Positions 11,740-23,255 are shown, numbered from the stretch's first letter. The stretch: 64,000 nucleotides of DNA from Reticulascus tulasneorum (GCA_001557505.1 LSAX01000012.1:868001-932000), one strand, 5' to 3'. The notes: generated by a model not told the origin, from the sequence alone. A program made the numbers and translations.

Positions 11740-14280
11740 ATGGCTGTCATGCGGTTAGTTTCCTGGGCGGCCGTGGTCCTCCTAAGCCTCTGCAATGGTT
11801 CCTCGGCTGCTGCTGTTGATAGCACCGTCAGGGTGGCCTCTTCCGATAGTGGAAGCATCTTCGGCACCAACCATGATCGCAGCTACTACTCGACGCCCGA
11901 TGCCGCCCTCGTCGCTCGCCAGCAAAACAACGACGGTACTACCTCATGCAGTGCCTCAAATCCGTGCGAGGTAGGCTGCTGCGGCAACGGCGGAATCGCG
12001 AACAATGCGTGAGTGCCCATTGAGATCATAGAGCATTTTTGATTTCCTCCGTGTTTCTAGAGGACAAGCTAACGCAGCACTCAGCTACATCTGTGGAACA
12101 GGTACGAATTTTGACTAGGGGTGGTTTCTCTTGCGAGCAATGAAGGATTGGAGCTGATGTGCTGTTCGTGCTTGACTATAGGTCCCCAATTTTGCACCCC
12201 TAAAAGCTGCATCAACAACTGCGACTTCAAAGCAGACTGCAACCCAGGCGACTGGGACTCTCAGTACTTTGCGAGGCAGAAGTGCCCGCTTAATGTGTGC
12301 TGTAGCCCTTTTGGATTCTGCGGTGAGAGTTACTTCTGTGTGCCATGGTTAAACCACCTTGTATTGACAAGGTACTAGGAACGACTGCCGAGTTTTGCCG
12401 TGGCCAGACCGTCCCCCAACCATCGTGTGGTGATAATAGCGGGACGACGCGGAAGCGAAGAATTGGTTACTACGAGGGCTGGTCGGTTGGACACCCGTGC
12501 GACGGTAAGTGCTCGCCTGCTTTGTATATTTGGACGAAGCCAGCCTGTGAAGCGACTGTTCCCACTTTTCCTTCTTCCCTCGCCCGACTCGCAAGTTCTA
12601 TTCCATGCCTCTTCTTTTTGGCTCCTTAAAGCGAAGTGGAGGGGAGAGGAATAATGAATCAAGTGAGGCGAATCGGGGGCAAGAGGACAGACTGTGAAGA
12701 TGCCGGCGATTCATACCAACTCTGCTAACCGAGAGTTTCTTTCTAGTAATGCTGCCAAACCAGATACCACTAGGATTTTACACGCACATTAACGTAGCCT
12801 TCGCCTCCATCGATCCCCGGACCTTCCGCGTGGTGCCGATGGCCGGCGTCCCCAATGACATTACGATGCAGGTCTCGCAATTAAAGGCGGCGGACCCGAA
12901 CTTACGTGTGTTTATCAGCATCGGCGGATGGACTTTCAACGACCCTGGCCCAACACGATTCACCTTTTCGAAGCTGGCCAGCTCAGCGAGCGCGCGTGAG
13001 ATCTTTGCCAGCTCGATTATCACCTTTATGTCCAAATACGACCTTGATGGAGTAGATCTTGACTGGTAGACGCTTCTCTATCTAATATTTTTTCTTGTCC
13101 GCTGATTTCGTCTAGGGAATACCCCGGTGCCGACGACCGTGGCGGCGTCCCGGATGACTACGTGAAACTTCGTGTCCTGGATGGCGCAACTTCGGTCCCG
13201 ACTTAACAGCAGCGGCCGCCAGTTCGAACTGACCATTACTGTGGTAAGCATATGTCATGGGCAATGTTTAGTGACACCCTGCGGATAGCGATAGGTAGCT
13301 GATTTAGAGTGTTATAGCCCTCATCGTACTGGTACCTCCAACACTTCGACCTGCAGGGCCTTGCACGGTCGGTCGACTGGATTAACGTTATGACGTACGA
13401 CCTGCACGGCGCGTGGGACGGCAAGTCACCGTGGATCGGCGCCGTCGCGCTCGGTCACACTAACCTAACTGAGATCGTCCTGACGTTCGACCTGTTCTGG
13501 CGTAATAATATCGACCCAGGCCAGCTTGTTATGGGCCTGGGGTTTTACGGGAGGAGTAAGTTTGGATTGAAAGAAATGAGTCTGGACAAATAGAAAGAAG
13601 CAGGCGTAACTAAACTAACTTTACCCAGGCTTCACGATGTCGAACCCTAACTGCTTGTCGACCGGGTGTCCGTTCTCCGGAGAGGCGGTACGTTTTGTTG
13701 TTTTCTTTGTCCGCGTTCCTATCATTTTTGCCCGTTGTCTTGCATTAGTCCTCTCTACGCTCAGTGTCTTCCCTCATGTGTCTTGTACTCCGTCAAGAGA
13801 CAGAGGGTGTAAAACGCGACGATTACGATCTAGAGGGAGCCCCAGCCGGGCCTGCTTACTGACACTGTCTACCAGAAACCTGGGCCATGTACCAACAATA
13901 GCGGCACGCTTTCGGCAGCGGAGGTGCGACGTATCATTAAGGCGGGCGGGGCACAGGTGACGCTGGACCCCGTGGCGGCCGTCGAGATCGTCACCTGGGA
14001 CACCAACCAATGGATCTCGTACGACGATCTGCCAACGTTCGAGATGAAAGTGCGCTACGCTAATAGCCGGTGTATAGGGGGGTAAGTATACCACATATCG
14101 TATAGTGATTGGAAAAAGCTGACGATCTACACGTTCAGGGTTATGGTTTGGGCGGTGGACCTCGATGACAGCACCTTCACTTCTACCAATGAACTATCTC
14201 GCGCGATGGGACTGGGGGCGGTTGCAAGGCCGGTGCCGACAGTCCTAGCGGCCCAGCCGTTACAGGATATATACATATAA
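11740..14280 (+). CDS. GH18 chitinase with Cys-rich chitin-binding region; one-base frameshift
   Basis: This encodes a secreted family 18 chitinase cutting beta-1,4 links in chitin. I place ten exons: 11740-12008, 12085-12101, 12182-12322, 12379-12504, 12747-13065, 13116-13243, 13318-13555, 13629-13687, 13876-14081 and 14139-14280. The signal peptide is followed by a Cys-rich CBM18-like region (NPCEVGCCGNGG, then CPLNVCCSPFGFCG), then the GH18 barrel: FISIGGW, the catalytic DGVDLDWE (acid Glu in the last position, split by an intron) and MTYDLHG. The architecture and the LysM neighbour match subgroup C (killer-toxin-like) chitinases, although this protein ends soon after the barrel and is much shorter than most of that group. 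The exon sum is 1645 nt, one more than a multiple of three. The extra base is an A near 13165-13167, between DDYV and FVSWMAQL. It is either a real inactivating frameshift or a sequencing error; without it the product is 547 aa. Confidence 0.85.
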
Positions 14281-15441
14281 TAGTGCCGTGACCTATTTTG
14301 CTACGGGCAGTTAAGATATGATAACTGTATGATGACGCACGGGGGTAGTTGCGCTGTCTTTCTCTACAAGTCCTATTCCGGACTTTTGAAGAGTAACGAA
14401 TTTAAGAGTGTACCAGTTATCACTACACACGCTATTGTCAGTAGAATCATGCCATAGAATATCAAGTTGGCACTTCCCGAGATATGCCGTAATGTGTCGA
14501 TGTAGTGCTTTTGGTCATATTGTACAAAGCCTCGTACACCCCGTCAACTGCCTTCCCCGATTCAGATCCACATCCGAAGCTTCTTGCCTGCCAATCTGAC
14601 TAGAATGCAGGAGACAATATTCGCCCGCCATGCCCCGACCGGCAAACCGAGCCAATGACTTGTAATCGGTTCTTTTCCGGTGGCCGCTTTTCTTCGCGGC
14701 CGCTTCAATCACCAGAAAAAGGACCGCATACTCAAGTTAGCCGCTGGGGCCGAATGAGGCATAGTATAAAGTGCGTGCGGTACACAGGTGTGATCTAAGG
14801 CAGTTAGTCTTCCTGGGGCGCCGAGCATCTACAAAAACTGCGACCCTCTTCATGACTGCTCGGCCACTACGTGTAAGCTTATATCAGCCTATATCCACCT
14901 GACAGCGGGGGCCTATCGCCACCTTTCACATACATGGCTGGATGTTAGGTTACATGGTCACCATTTGCACGACGAAGCCATGCCACAATTGGTGTGTATG
15001 GTTTCAAGGCGCCCTCCGCCATGGTGCCAGCAGGCTGCGGATGTGCACACCCCCTTGAGTGTATCAAGGCACTCACACCTCCAACCCCTGCTATTCTTTA
15101 ATTAATCCCGGGGTTACTTTGTCTTAGTTACCAGGTTCACGACCTTTGCGGCACGACACAAATAGCGCCGCCAAGCCCCGACTGTTCAACGCCTTCATCG
15201 CAGGGAAGTACGTAGTGGCCGTTGGGGCCCGGGTAGAATAGTCAATTGCCAAACTCAGACCCCACACCCATCAGTAACGCCAAACCGTAGAGCTCAACTT
15301 TCATTAGAGACTATCTCCTGCCCCATCCCCACGCGAGGAGTTTCTTTCCTCGCCTCGCACGCTCCTTTGGCCTCAATTTCACACACGCCTTCTTGTCTCT
15401 CTGCATTTGACAGAGCAATATCAGCTCTTACTTTCGCGGTC
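14281..15441. other. Intergenic stretch
   Basis: No gene supported. The last ~150 bp before the metalloprotease start are C/T-rich, typical of a fungal 5' leader. Confidence 0.4.
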
Positions 15442-16943
15442 ATGCAGATCCCTCATCATCAGGGCCGCTTCGGCCTCCAGACGGCGGTCCTCCTCGGCCT
15501 CGCGAGCCTTGTGGGCGGTTGCCCCCCGCCTGGATCCATCATGGAGCTCCCCGAGGGCTTCCTGCGCAACGTCTCGAACCCGGTGCAGCTCTCCAAGCGC
15601 TATACAGGCATTGTACCCGGGGATGGCGCAAACCAATTCAACACCGGCATCACCAACCACAACGGCATGATGTGGCCAGGTGGAGTGATCAACGTGTGCA
15701 TAAACCCAACAATTCCAGAGTTGGGGAGGCTCCAGTTAAGGATCTCTCTGGAGCAAGGCATGGACCAGTGGTACTGCGCGGGCCTGAGTGAGAGGACGTT
15801 CTCCTTCAGATTTTTCTCAGCCGCCGAATGCGCTGCAGCAGGTGTCACAGGCCCGACGGTCAACTACCTCTGGGTGCAACAGCATGACAATTTAAAGCAA
15901 GCGATGAGCGCTTCCCTGGGTAATTGGCTCAGTGGCAGCGTGCTCATGGCACAGCGATTTGAATATTTCCGTCCGATGTCCGACAATCATCGCTCTCAAA
16001 ACACGATCAGAGTTCGCACTTTTGCCCATGAACTCGGCCAGTAGGTCTCATTCTCTCCCTCTTTTGCATGCCTTCACCCTCTTGAAATGTTTCCCGTCGT
16101 AACCTTTTATTTTATTTCACAAGCGAAGCGAGTGAGTTGCTGGATCAGTTGCTAACGAGAGAAAGTATTTTTGGGCTTTACCATGAGCAGCAGCATCCGA
16201 TGGCATGGGCAAGAAATCACGGGGGGGTTGCGGACAGGAATATGTTCCAATTCAACTGCCATAATCTCAATGATTGGGCTACGTGCGCCGCTGGAACAGC
16301 TGTATGGTTGGGGTTGGGAGAAGCAGAATTGTTCACCTACATGGACAGCGTTTGTGACTCGGCCTTAGGGGCAATCACGAACCCGTGCTTTGCGTTCGAC
16401 GGCTTAAGTTCTTTTATCATGTCCAACATTCATTGGATGCCGGCACCAGGAGGGTCCTACTGGTTGAGAAGCAGCGAAACCCCCGATTTAAGGTCCATCA
16501 TGCTCTACACTTCCCGTGCTGGCGCTGTCCCAACAATCGACCCCGAGCCGGAACTGAGCGTCTATGAACTAGTTGACCCTATTGGCGTAGACCCGGCCAA
16601 CCCGAGACTCCTCGTGGGGCCTTTAAACGAGCCCGATGTCTATAACTGGCCGCCATCGGATGCTGATGTCCTGGGCGCGATTAGGATGAGTCCTGCCTCA
16701 GGGCTGGTTACACTGTCACCGCCCTACTACACCGCCGCGAGCAACTACCACTCCATCTGGGAGAACAGCGACACCGGCTTGGCGATAAAATGCTTTTTTA
16801 CCCGACGCAAGCAGCGAAGTCTGAGTTCGAATCGGGGAGCTGGACGCCACGCCTTCCTAAGACAGGATGCCGCCGAGGCACGCGCTAATATCAGGCGCCG
16901 TATGCTCGCGCCCGGGGGGATATTCGGGTCCATATCGTTCTAG
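15442..16943 (+). CDS. Secreted astacin-like (M12A) zinc metalloprotease
   Basis: Two exons (15442-16040, 16166-16943) encode 458 aa. I start at 15442 rather than the upstream in-frame ATG at 15367 because the peptide then begins with a proper signal sequence (charged start, then LQTAVLLGLASLVGG). Splicing joins HELG to HIFGLYHEQQHP and rebuilds the metzincin zinc site HExxHxxGxxHE with three His ligands and the Glu general base, at about residues 196-210. SIMLY further on is the Met-turn. A Lys-Arg before YTGIVPG looks like the propeptide processing site. The C-terminal third has no known domain. It should be an extracellular endopeptidase. Its place between a chitinase and a multi-LysM protein suggests a role in the same wall- or host-directed secretome, which is inference. 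Confidence 0.87.
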
Positions 16944-17663
16944 ATTTTTATAGACAGACAGATGCACGTGTAGAAGCCAGCAGTTCTTTCAGATTAGCAA
17001 ATTCTCACAACTTGGTTACCTACAAGACGCAGATTGTCAAATAAATCTTTTTTTACTCTGATGCACTGGCTGCGACAGTACACTGATGTCGGGCTACGCT
17101 GAACAAAGCGTCGAACGCCGGTGAGAGAGACGGGCGCCTTCACTGGAATATTGACACCCGGCTTACATGCATATGGCATGCCAAGTGTAAGATGCTATTC
17201 CTTCTGCGCTGACGCCGGGTGTGTTGGAGCGAAGACCCCTGCGTTATGACAACCACCCCGGGGCGTTCTATACACTACCACCACTCCAATCTCGTTCCCT
17301 GTGAGATCTAAAAGGGGCGTTCGGGAATCTGCGGTCTACCTAAGCAAGCAGACGGCCGCCCGCATCGCCCTAGATAGGCATGCCACTAGGGTACTAACCT
17401 AGTCAGAACAATATCAGACGACACTGTCTGGCATGTAAATGTGTAAGTTGGCGAAGTTGGCTTCAAGAAAAATCATCTCGTGCCCGTTCCGAATCCGGCA
17501 AACCCCTCGTGCTCTTCCAACTATCGTTATGCCCTCAGCCTCAGGCGAGCAATATTTCCCTGCACTTCTTACCCTCACTCTCTCTTTCTCCCACCGTCTC
17601 TGATCTTCTCCCTCCCTTCTTTCCATTCCCACTTCATCTCGCCAGGCCCAAATCTAGAACAAG
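16944..17663. other. Intergenic stretch with pyrimidine-rich leader
   Basis: No gene seen. From about 17560 to 17640 the plus strand is strongly C/T-rich, just upstream of the LysM start codon, as expected for a fungal promoter or 5' leader. Confidence 0.4.
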
Positions 17664-20600
17664 ATGCGGTCGTTTCTGCTATCACTACTAGCCTTAGTCG
17701 TCACTGTTGCCACTGCCAGTGATGTCCAACCAGATTACCTCGCCAATATTGCCGCTCCCCAGGTTGAGGCACGCCAGGTTAAAGCGCGCCAGGTGGCCAG
17801 CTGGACATCACCGACGGCGCCCCAGCAGACAGGCATAGCGCCAGGGTGCAGTGTGTGGTATAACATCGTCGCGAGCGACACGTGTGCGAAAGTAGCCTCC
17901 AGTTTCGGTATTTCAGTTACCCAGTTCCTAGCCTGGAACCCGGCTGTCAGTGCCGACTGCAGCCAGAACTTCTGGGCGGGTTACGCCTACTGCGTCCACG
18001 TTGGACCTCCCGCCGCTACTACCCCTGCCGGGCCGACCTTCACGGGCTCGCCTTGCCAATGTAACAAGTACTACACAATCGCGTCGGGGGACAACTGCGC
18101 CTCCGTTGCTAGCAAGTTCGGCATCACTACCGCCCAGTTTCTGAAGTGGAACCCGGCTATCAGCGCCGATTGCGGCATTAATTTCTGGCTCGGGAGCTCT
18201 TACTGCGTCGGTATATCCGGTGCTTCGACATGTCCGCCTACTTCTATCCCTGTTCAGACATCGATGTCCTCTGGGGCTGCTGGCGACCCAACGCCCGCAG
18301 GACCTACGTTTACCGGTATGCCCTGCCAGTGTAATAAATTTTATACGGTCAAGGCGGGCGACTCGTGTGCAAATGTGGCCTCTAGATTCGGCATTTCGAG
18401 TGCGCAATTCATCCAGTGGAACCCTACAGTCAGCTCAGATTGCAGTACTAATTTCTGGCTCGGCCAAGCCTACTGCGTCGGAGTAACAGGCGCATCCACC
18501 TGCCCGGCGACCATAACATCCAAGCGGTCAACTTCCACAACTTCTACGACGAGTACCCCGCCAGTAACCACGGCGGGACCTACTCCGGCGAGTCCCACTT
18601 TTCCGGGTATCCCCTGCCGGTGTAATGCTTTCTACAAGCTGCTTGCCGCTGACACATGTGGGTCGGTCATGGCTCGCTTCCGTATTTCTACTACCGAATT
18701 CTTCGCGTGGAACCCCGAGGTCAGCCGGGATTGCAGAATTAACTTCTACGTCGGCTACTCGTACTGTGTCGGTATCGGCAGCAGTTCTGCGGCTTGTTCC
18801 ACTACCTCGTCGTTATCCAGTATCGGCACCAACACGGCGCCCTACTCTTACGTCAGTGATGGCACGCACGTCAGTTGGGGTCCGAGACCTACATCGACAG
18901 ATTTCCCGCCTAAGCCTGTCCAGGAAGGCATTCCCACAAACTGTAGGTCCGACTTACTACCATGAGGTTTCATCTTAGGGAGATTCCTGCTAATGATTTC
19001 CGCCTAATCAAAGGTCAGCAGTACTATCAGGCTGATAGAATGGATACTTGTCTGTCTATCCATCACCGATACTCACATCAGATAACCGAGCAAGAATTGT
19101 AAGTATTCTATCTACTTCTTAACCTTCCCCCGGTCCTATATTCAGATAGTATGTTGTTTGGCGGTACGACTGACGTCAAGATTTTAGCTTTACTTGGAAC
19201 CCGGCGGTAGGGAGTGACTGTGACGGCTTGCTAGTCAATTACTACTACTGTGTTATGGTGCCGACCGACTATAGGGCACTGCCTAACGCGACATCTCAGT
19301 TCACCATCGAGCCCGGTGCCACCGGCTTGCCTACTACTGCGTGGAACACAAGTGCTCTTATTGCCCTTAGGACGACTTTCAGCGGCGCCGCCACGCCTTG
19401 CCCCGTGTTGTTTCCTGCCCCGCTGGTAAGTTCTATAGTATCCTATTTCTTTTTATATCTTCCACTTCTTCTTTTTCTTCTTCTTCTTCTTCTTCTTTTA
19501 TTGTCCTCGCCCTGATTCATTCTCTATCTATTTGCTTTCTCTCTTCTACGTGAAGCGAGGAAGAGAGCGCTTCGCGGCTTAACAATACTGCAACAGAGGT
19601 TACAACAAACTATACGATATACCAGCTAACTAGGTTATAGAACGCAACATGCGATACGCTGCATAATAATATAGATATCGCTATTGCGGACCTCAAAGCC
19701 TGGAACACTGGTATCAACTGCGCCCCTCCGGCCACCCTGACGCCTGACTACCTATACTGCATCGCAAACCCGGCCTCCACCATTGCACCCATCCAGACGC
19801 CGCCCCCTTCCGGCACCGGGCCTCAGCCGCAGCAACCTGGCACTATAGCGCAATGCTTCCGGTATTGGTTTGTCGCAGGGTATGTGTATCTCAAAACTTT
19901 TGTGTCCTTTTCATGGGTTTAATTTTTTCATCTATCCTCCGATCCCTTGACCCTGTTTTCCTTGGCCCAGTCGATCTCTTCCACACCCCATAACTTACAC
20001 CATACCTTTCTTCTTTACCGAAGATACAACGGGACGAAGCGAGAAAATTTTGCTGGAGAGGAATAGCTACTGAACAACTACCATAGCACTGATACATGCG
20101 CCACGATCGCGACGGCCAACGATATCACGGAAACGCAACTAAAGAGCTATAATCCCGCGCTACAGGCAGACTGCAGCGGGCTCAAGGCCAACTACTTCGT
20201 CTGCGTCAGTGGGGATGGCGTGGGGCTTCCGGTGTCGTCCTCTTCAATAGGCTCTGTCTCTCCGACCAAATCTTCTTCGACACGCACGAGTGGCGCATCG
20301 TCTCTAGTCAGCGTGACAACGATTTCACGAGCGACAACGACGACTTCGGTAACTTCACGAGCGACTACGACGACGTCGGTGACTTCACGGGTGGCAACGA
20401 CGATTTCGCAAGTGACAACGACCTCGCGAGTGACATGGCCTACACCCACTCCCACCCAGGTAAGCTTTTCCCAAGCGTCTCCTCTGGCAGCTTCATCTCC
20501 ATCTATTCAATATCGATTTCTAACCCGTGAGTTCCCCGTACAGACCAACATGTCTTCTGGCTGCTCGTCGTTCTACCTCGTCCGACAAGGTGACACCTGT

Positions 20601-21187
20601 TGGGATATCAGCCAGGCGGCAGGCATCTCGCTCACGACACTCTATTCGCTTAACCCAGCCATCAATGAGTGCGCCTCTCTCCTAGCCGGATATTATATCT
20701 GCTTGGCGACGGGTGGCGCGGCCCCCACGACTGTCACAGCTGGACCGCCAGTAAACCCCACGCCGCAGCCTGTTCAAGTACGTACCGAACTTACCCGCTG
20801 CTTGATTGCTTTTGCTTGGTTGTTTCTTCCTTCACTTCGCTCACTATGCGATGGCAATTCCCCGTTTAAAATAAGGAGCAGGCTTAATTAAGTACGCAGG
20901 GTGGAATTTCCTCGTCTTGCAAGCGGTACTACCTCGTCCGGGCCGGCGATACCTGCTGGGACATTTCCAGTGCCATTGGAGCTTCGCTTAGGTGAGTCAA
21001 CACGTTTGGCTGTGTAAGGTCTTCGAGTAAGATAGAAAGCTTGCTTACACGACCACCTAGCACGTTTCAATCGTGGAATCCGGGGCTTGGGCCCGAGTGC
21101 GGCTCTTTGTTCTCTGGTTTCTATGTCTGCATTGGTACCAGTCCTCCAGGAACCACCATCTCTAAAGGCCCGCCGCTTCCTATGTAA
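17664..21187 (+). CDS. Secreted protein with nine LysM-like modules
   Basis: Eight exons (17664-18942, 19014-19098, 19188-19425, 19641-19879, 20087-20459, 20544-20777, 20900-20991, 21061-21187) encode 888 aa. A signal peptide (residues 1-19) leads into LysM modules, each with the pattern (C)xxYYxVxxGDTC, a WNP and an ADC/YCV ending. Modules 1-4 lie in exon 1, starting near residues 62, 132, 216 and 308, and are well kept. Modules 5 (QQYYQADRMDTC) and 7 are recognisable. Module 6 (NATCDTLHNN) is degenerate. Modules 8 and 9 (FYLVRQGDTCWDI, YYLVRAGDTCWDI) form a distinct pair. Linkers are Pro/Thr/Ser-rich, including a 30-bp coding repeat at 20320-20430. LysM binds chitin or N-acetylglucosamine oligomers. 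There is no catalytic domain, so this is a LysM-effector-like chitin binder. It sits in the same orientation as the GH18 gene, a pairing known for subgroup C chitinases. Confidence 0.9.
19465..19498 (+). repeat. CTT microsatellite in a LysM intron
   Basis: An imperfect (CTT)n run inside the intron between exons 3 and 4 of the LysM gene, forming part of its pyrimidine-rich content. A likely polymorphic marker with no other role visible. Confidence 0.8.
20320..20430 (+). repeat. 30-bp tandem coding repeat (SRATTTTSVT units)
   Basis: Two near-identical 30-bp units encode SRATTTTSVT, followed by degenerate units (SRVATTISQ, TSRVT). They form a Thr-rich, probably O-glycosylated spacer between LysM modules 7 and 8. 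Confidence 0.8.
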
Positions 21188-21574
21188 GGAGGACCGCATG
21201 GTGTTCGAGAGAGGCATTCTATCTTGTCAGTCTAACCAAACTAATATAAACCGGGAGATATTCTGTAGTTAAGCGATGTGCGATGCATGTCAAGATAATC
21301 CGTGATGAATGCACTCCAGCCCCCGCAAGTTATTCACAAAAAGACTTGTCGTGGAGCCACAACGTGTCATTTACTTGGCGAAATAGAGCGTAATCCTCTT
21401 CGGCTACTCTTAGTTGAAATATAAGGCCGTCTATATGACTTTGGAAATACCACCGTTGACCAAATCGTCGCGCTATGACGCAGTTACCCAAGAAGCCTCG
21501 ATTCATCATTCTTGGGATGACCATTGACGTAGTGAATGAGGCCACTTGGACATGGGTTTCCTTCTCTTAATTTT

Positions 21575-22085
21575 ATCTGAGCGTGTCTTGCGCAATGTAA
21601 TCCACCCCTGTACCTATGTACTTACGTAAGGTATGTAACATTGTACCGTAATTGAATGTTGCAGGTTGACAATTCAAAATCACCCAAGACACCCTTGGCA
21701 TCTCAACCATTTACAACTACAGCAACATACCCTTTTCTTTCTGCCTGCACTAAAAGCCAGCCCGCCTTGTGAGGCTTGCAAATCAATTCAAGATGTCAAC
21801 AGCATTTGGATTTTATTCATGGCTTTTCTTCAAATCGTTTATTATGGCAGATGCAATGTGTACAACTGCAGAAACCGGAGCAGGCTCAACCGGACCAATT
21901 ATGACGGATCTTGAAGCTACTCGCACCACCTGTGTAACTAAGTTTGATAGCAAGGGCGCGAAGAGAGAGCACATGGAAAATGATGGTAATGAGTGGCCTG
22001 GGAACAAGCTGGACAAGCAGAAACTGCTGTTATTCGGGGTACTACCATACGAGTCAACAAGCATCAAGAACGGGATGCGAGGCGG
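21575..22085 (+). pseudogene. Chimeric relic: truncated REI1 copy joined to an SGNH-gene fragment
   Basis: Positions 21575-21690 resemble 27217-27335, and 21700-22027 resemble 27703-28040. This covers the REI1 upstream region, its first exon and most of its first intron. The frame from 21844 keeps the REI1 N-terminus but the first zinc-finger Cys is Arg. Because the intron is still there, the copy came from genomic DNA, not mRNA. At 22030 the similarity switches: 22030-22073 matches 8600-8643 of the SGNH hydrolase gene (36 of 44 by hand), and the minus strand reads MLVDSYGSTPNN against MLVESYGNTPDN. The order and the abrupt join point to a rearranged, decayed segment, not a working gene. Confidence 0.7.
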
Positions 22086-22259
22086 GATGCCAATTAACAG
22101 CCTTCTATACTCGCCGTACTTGTAGGCCTCCAACTGCTATAATCTTTTTAAAAGATAGTCTATGTAGCGCTATAATATTATTGACATTGAAGTTTAAATC
22201 GGACCAGATCCCTGCTTTGCTCTCAAGTGCAGCCGCCTGACCATCGCAGGGACGAGACG

Positions 22260-22718
22260 TTAGGCAATGCCCCATAAGTCCTCGAAATCTCGGCAAATAG
22301 TCACGCCCAAAGATCGTCCTGATGTAGCTGTTGGGAATTGCACAGAACCTGCCTGCTCCGATGCATACATTTGTAGTTTCAAGGACTCGATGTCGTCATC
22401 GGCCCATTGAATGCTGTCGAAGCGTGAAAGCACGAATGCCTGCCTTCTTCGGAAGCCCAGACTCTCTAGGTTGGCTAATTATTAGCAATTAGCCAGGGGA
22501 CAGATCGACCGAGTGCCGCATTTCAGAACTTCACTGGACTTCAGGGGTCGCGTCGGACGAGAGTGGTAGGTCGTACCTGGATGATGTGGCTGGACGCGAC
22601 GGCATCTGCCTGTGAGCCACACTGTCGCGATAATCCCACAGATGGCAAGCAAAGAAGCAACGGTCCCGAATACAATATTGACAATGACATCCGATGAAAG
22701 CGAGGGCGAGTCCGCCAT
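22260..22718 (-). CDS. Small single-pass membrane protein, 118 aa
   Basis: Two exons (22718-22577, 22474-22260) join in frame with a GTACGA donor and TTAG acceptor, for 118 aa. The N-terminus is short and polar (MADSPSLSSDV). One strong membrane segment follows at about residues 12-35 (IVNIVFGTVASLLAICGI and on), then an Arg-rich stop-transfer GRCRR, then an acidic C-terminal tail of about 80 aa. No enzyme motif. The topology suggests a tail-in-cytosol single-span protein. I do not recognise a characterised family, though the compact N-terminal helix is of a type seen in many fungal hypothetical proteins. The intron and exact codon count support a real gene. Confidence 0.6.
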
Positions 22719-22756
22719 GCTGCGAGCGAGTGTGAAAGGTTGCAGGGTAGTGTATG

Positions 22757-22787
22757 TGTGGCTGGTGGTGTGGCTGGTGGTGTGGCT
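22757..22787. repeat. 12-bp tandem repeat (TGTGGCTGGTGG)
   Basis: Two full units and part of a third, just upstream of the 118-aa membrane protein gene (minus strand) in the shared promoter region. Confidence 0.7.
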
Positions 22788-22965
22788 AAAAGTTCAGAGT
22801 TTCCGGGGTGAGACAACTGGGAATTTGTATGGGAATTAAGTACGGGCTATTAACTTGGTAGTTATTCTGCCTGCGAGCGAGCCCCGTGGAACTCTCTCTG
22901 GCAGGTATTTATCAAAAGAAGCCTGCCAGGTACTGATAGAAAGCCACGTCAAGGCCAACAGTGGC

Positions 22966-23255
22966 ATTCATGGTGCTTGTTTCGAGTGCTCTCCGCTCGG
23001 CGGGTTTCGTTCTTGCGAGGAAGGAAAATAGTGGAATTTAACAAGGCACGGACTCAAGTTAAGAATTCATGGTGCGCTGTGAAATTCATGGTTGAACAAT
23101 TGGTCTTCAGGGTGCCAGGGGAACCCTGTTCCATTGCTGTGGGAAGTATTCATGGTGCTGCAAAGAATCAAGGCGCTGATTATCATGGTGCCTTAGTGAT
23201 GATGTGGCTGTGTGCCTTCTAAGCGCCCTGATTGGGCTGGTTGCTGCACCATGAA
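22966..23255. promoter_or_regulatory. Cluster of ATTCATGGTGC motifs in a divergent promoter
   Basis: ATTCATGGTGC occurs exactly at 22966, 23065 and 23148. Shorter forms are at 23084 (ATTCATGGT) and 23182 (ATCATGGTGC), and an inverted copy GCACCATGAA is at 23246. Six occurrences in 290 bp between divergent genes suggest a binding-site array, probably for the homeobox fusion gene downstream. I know no factor for this motif. Confidence 0.5.

Noticed and set aside
21575..22027. Retrocopy of REI1
   Set aside because: Intron and upstream sequence are present in the copy, so it came from DNA.
21844..22125. Working short REI1 paralogue
   Set aside because: It lacks all but the first finger, has lost a zinc-binding Cys, reads through the former intron and then into unrelated sequence.
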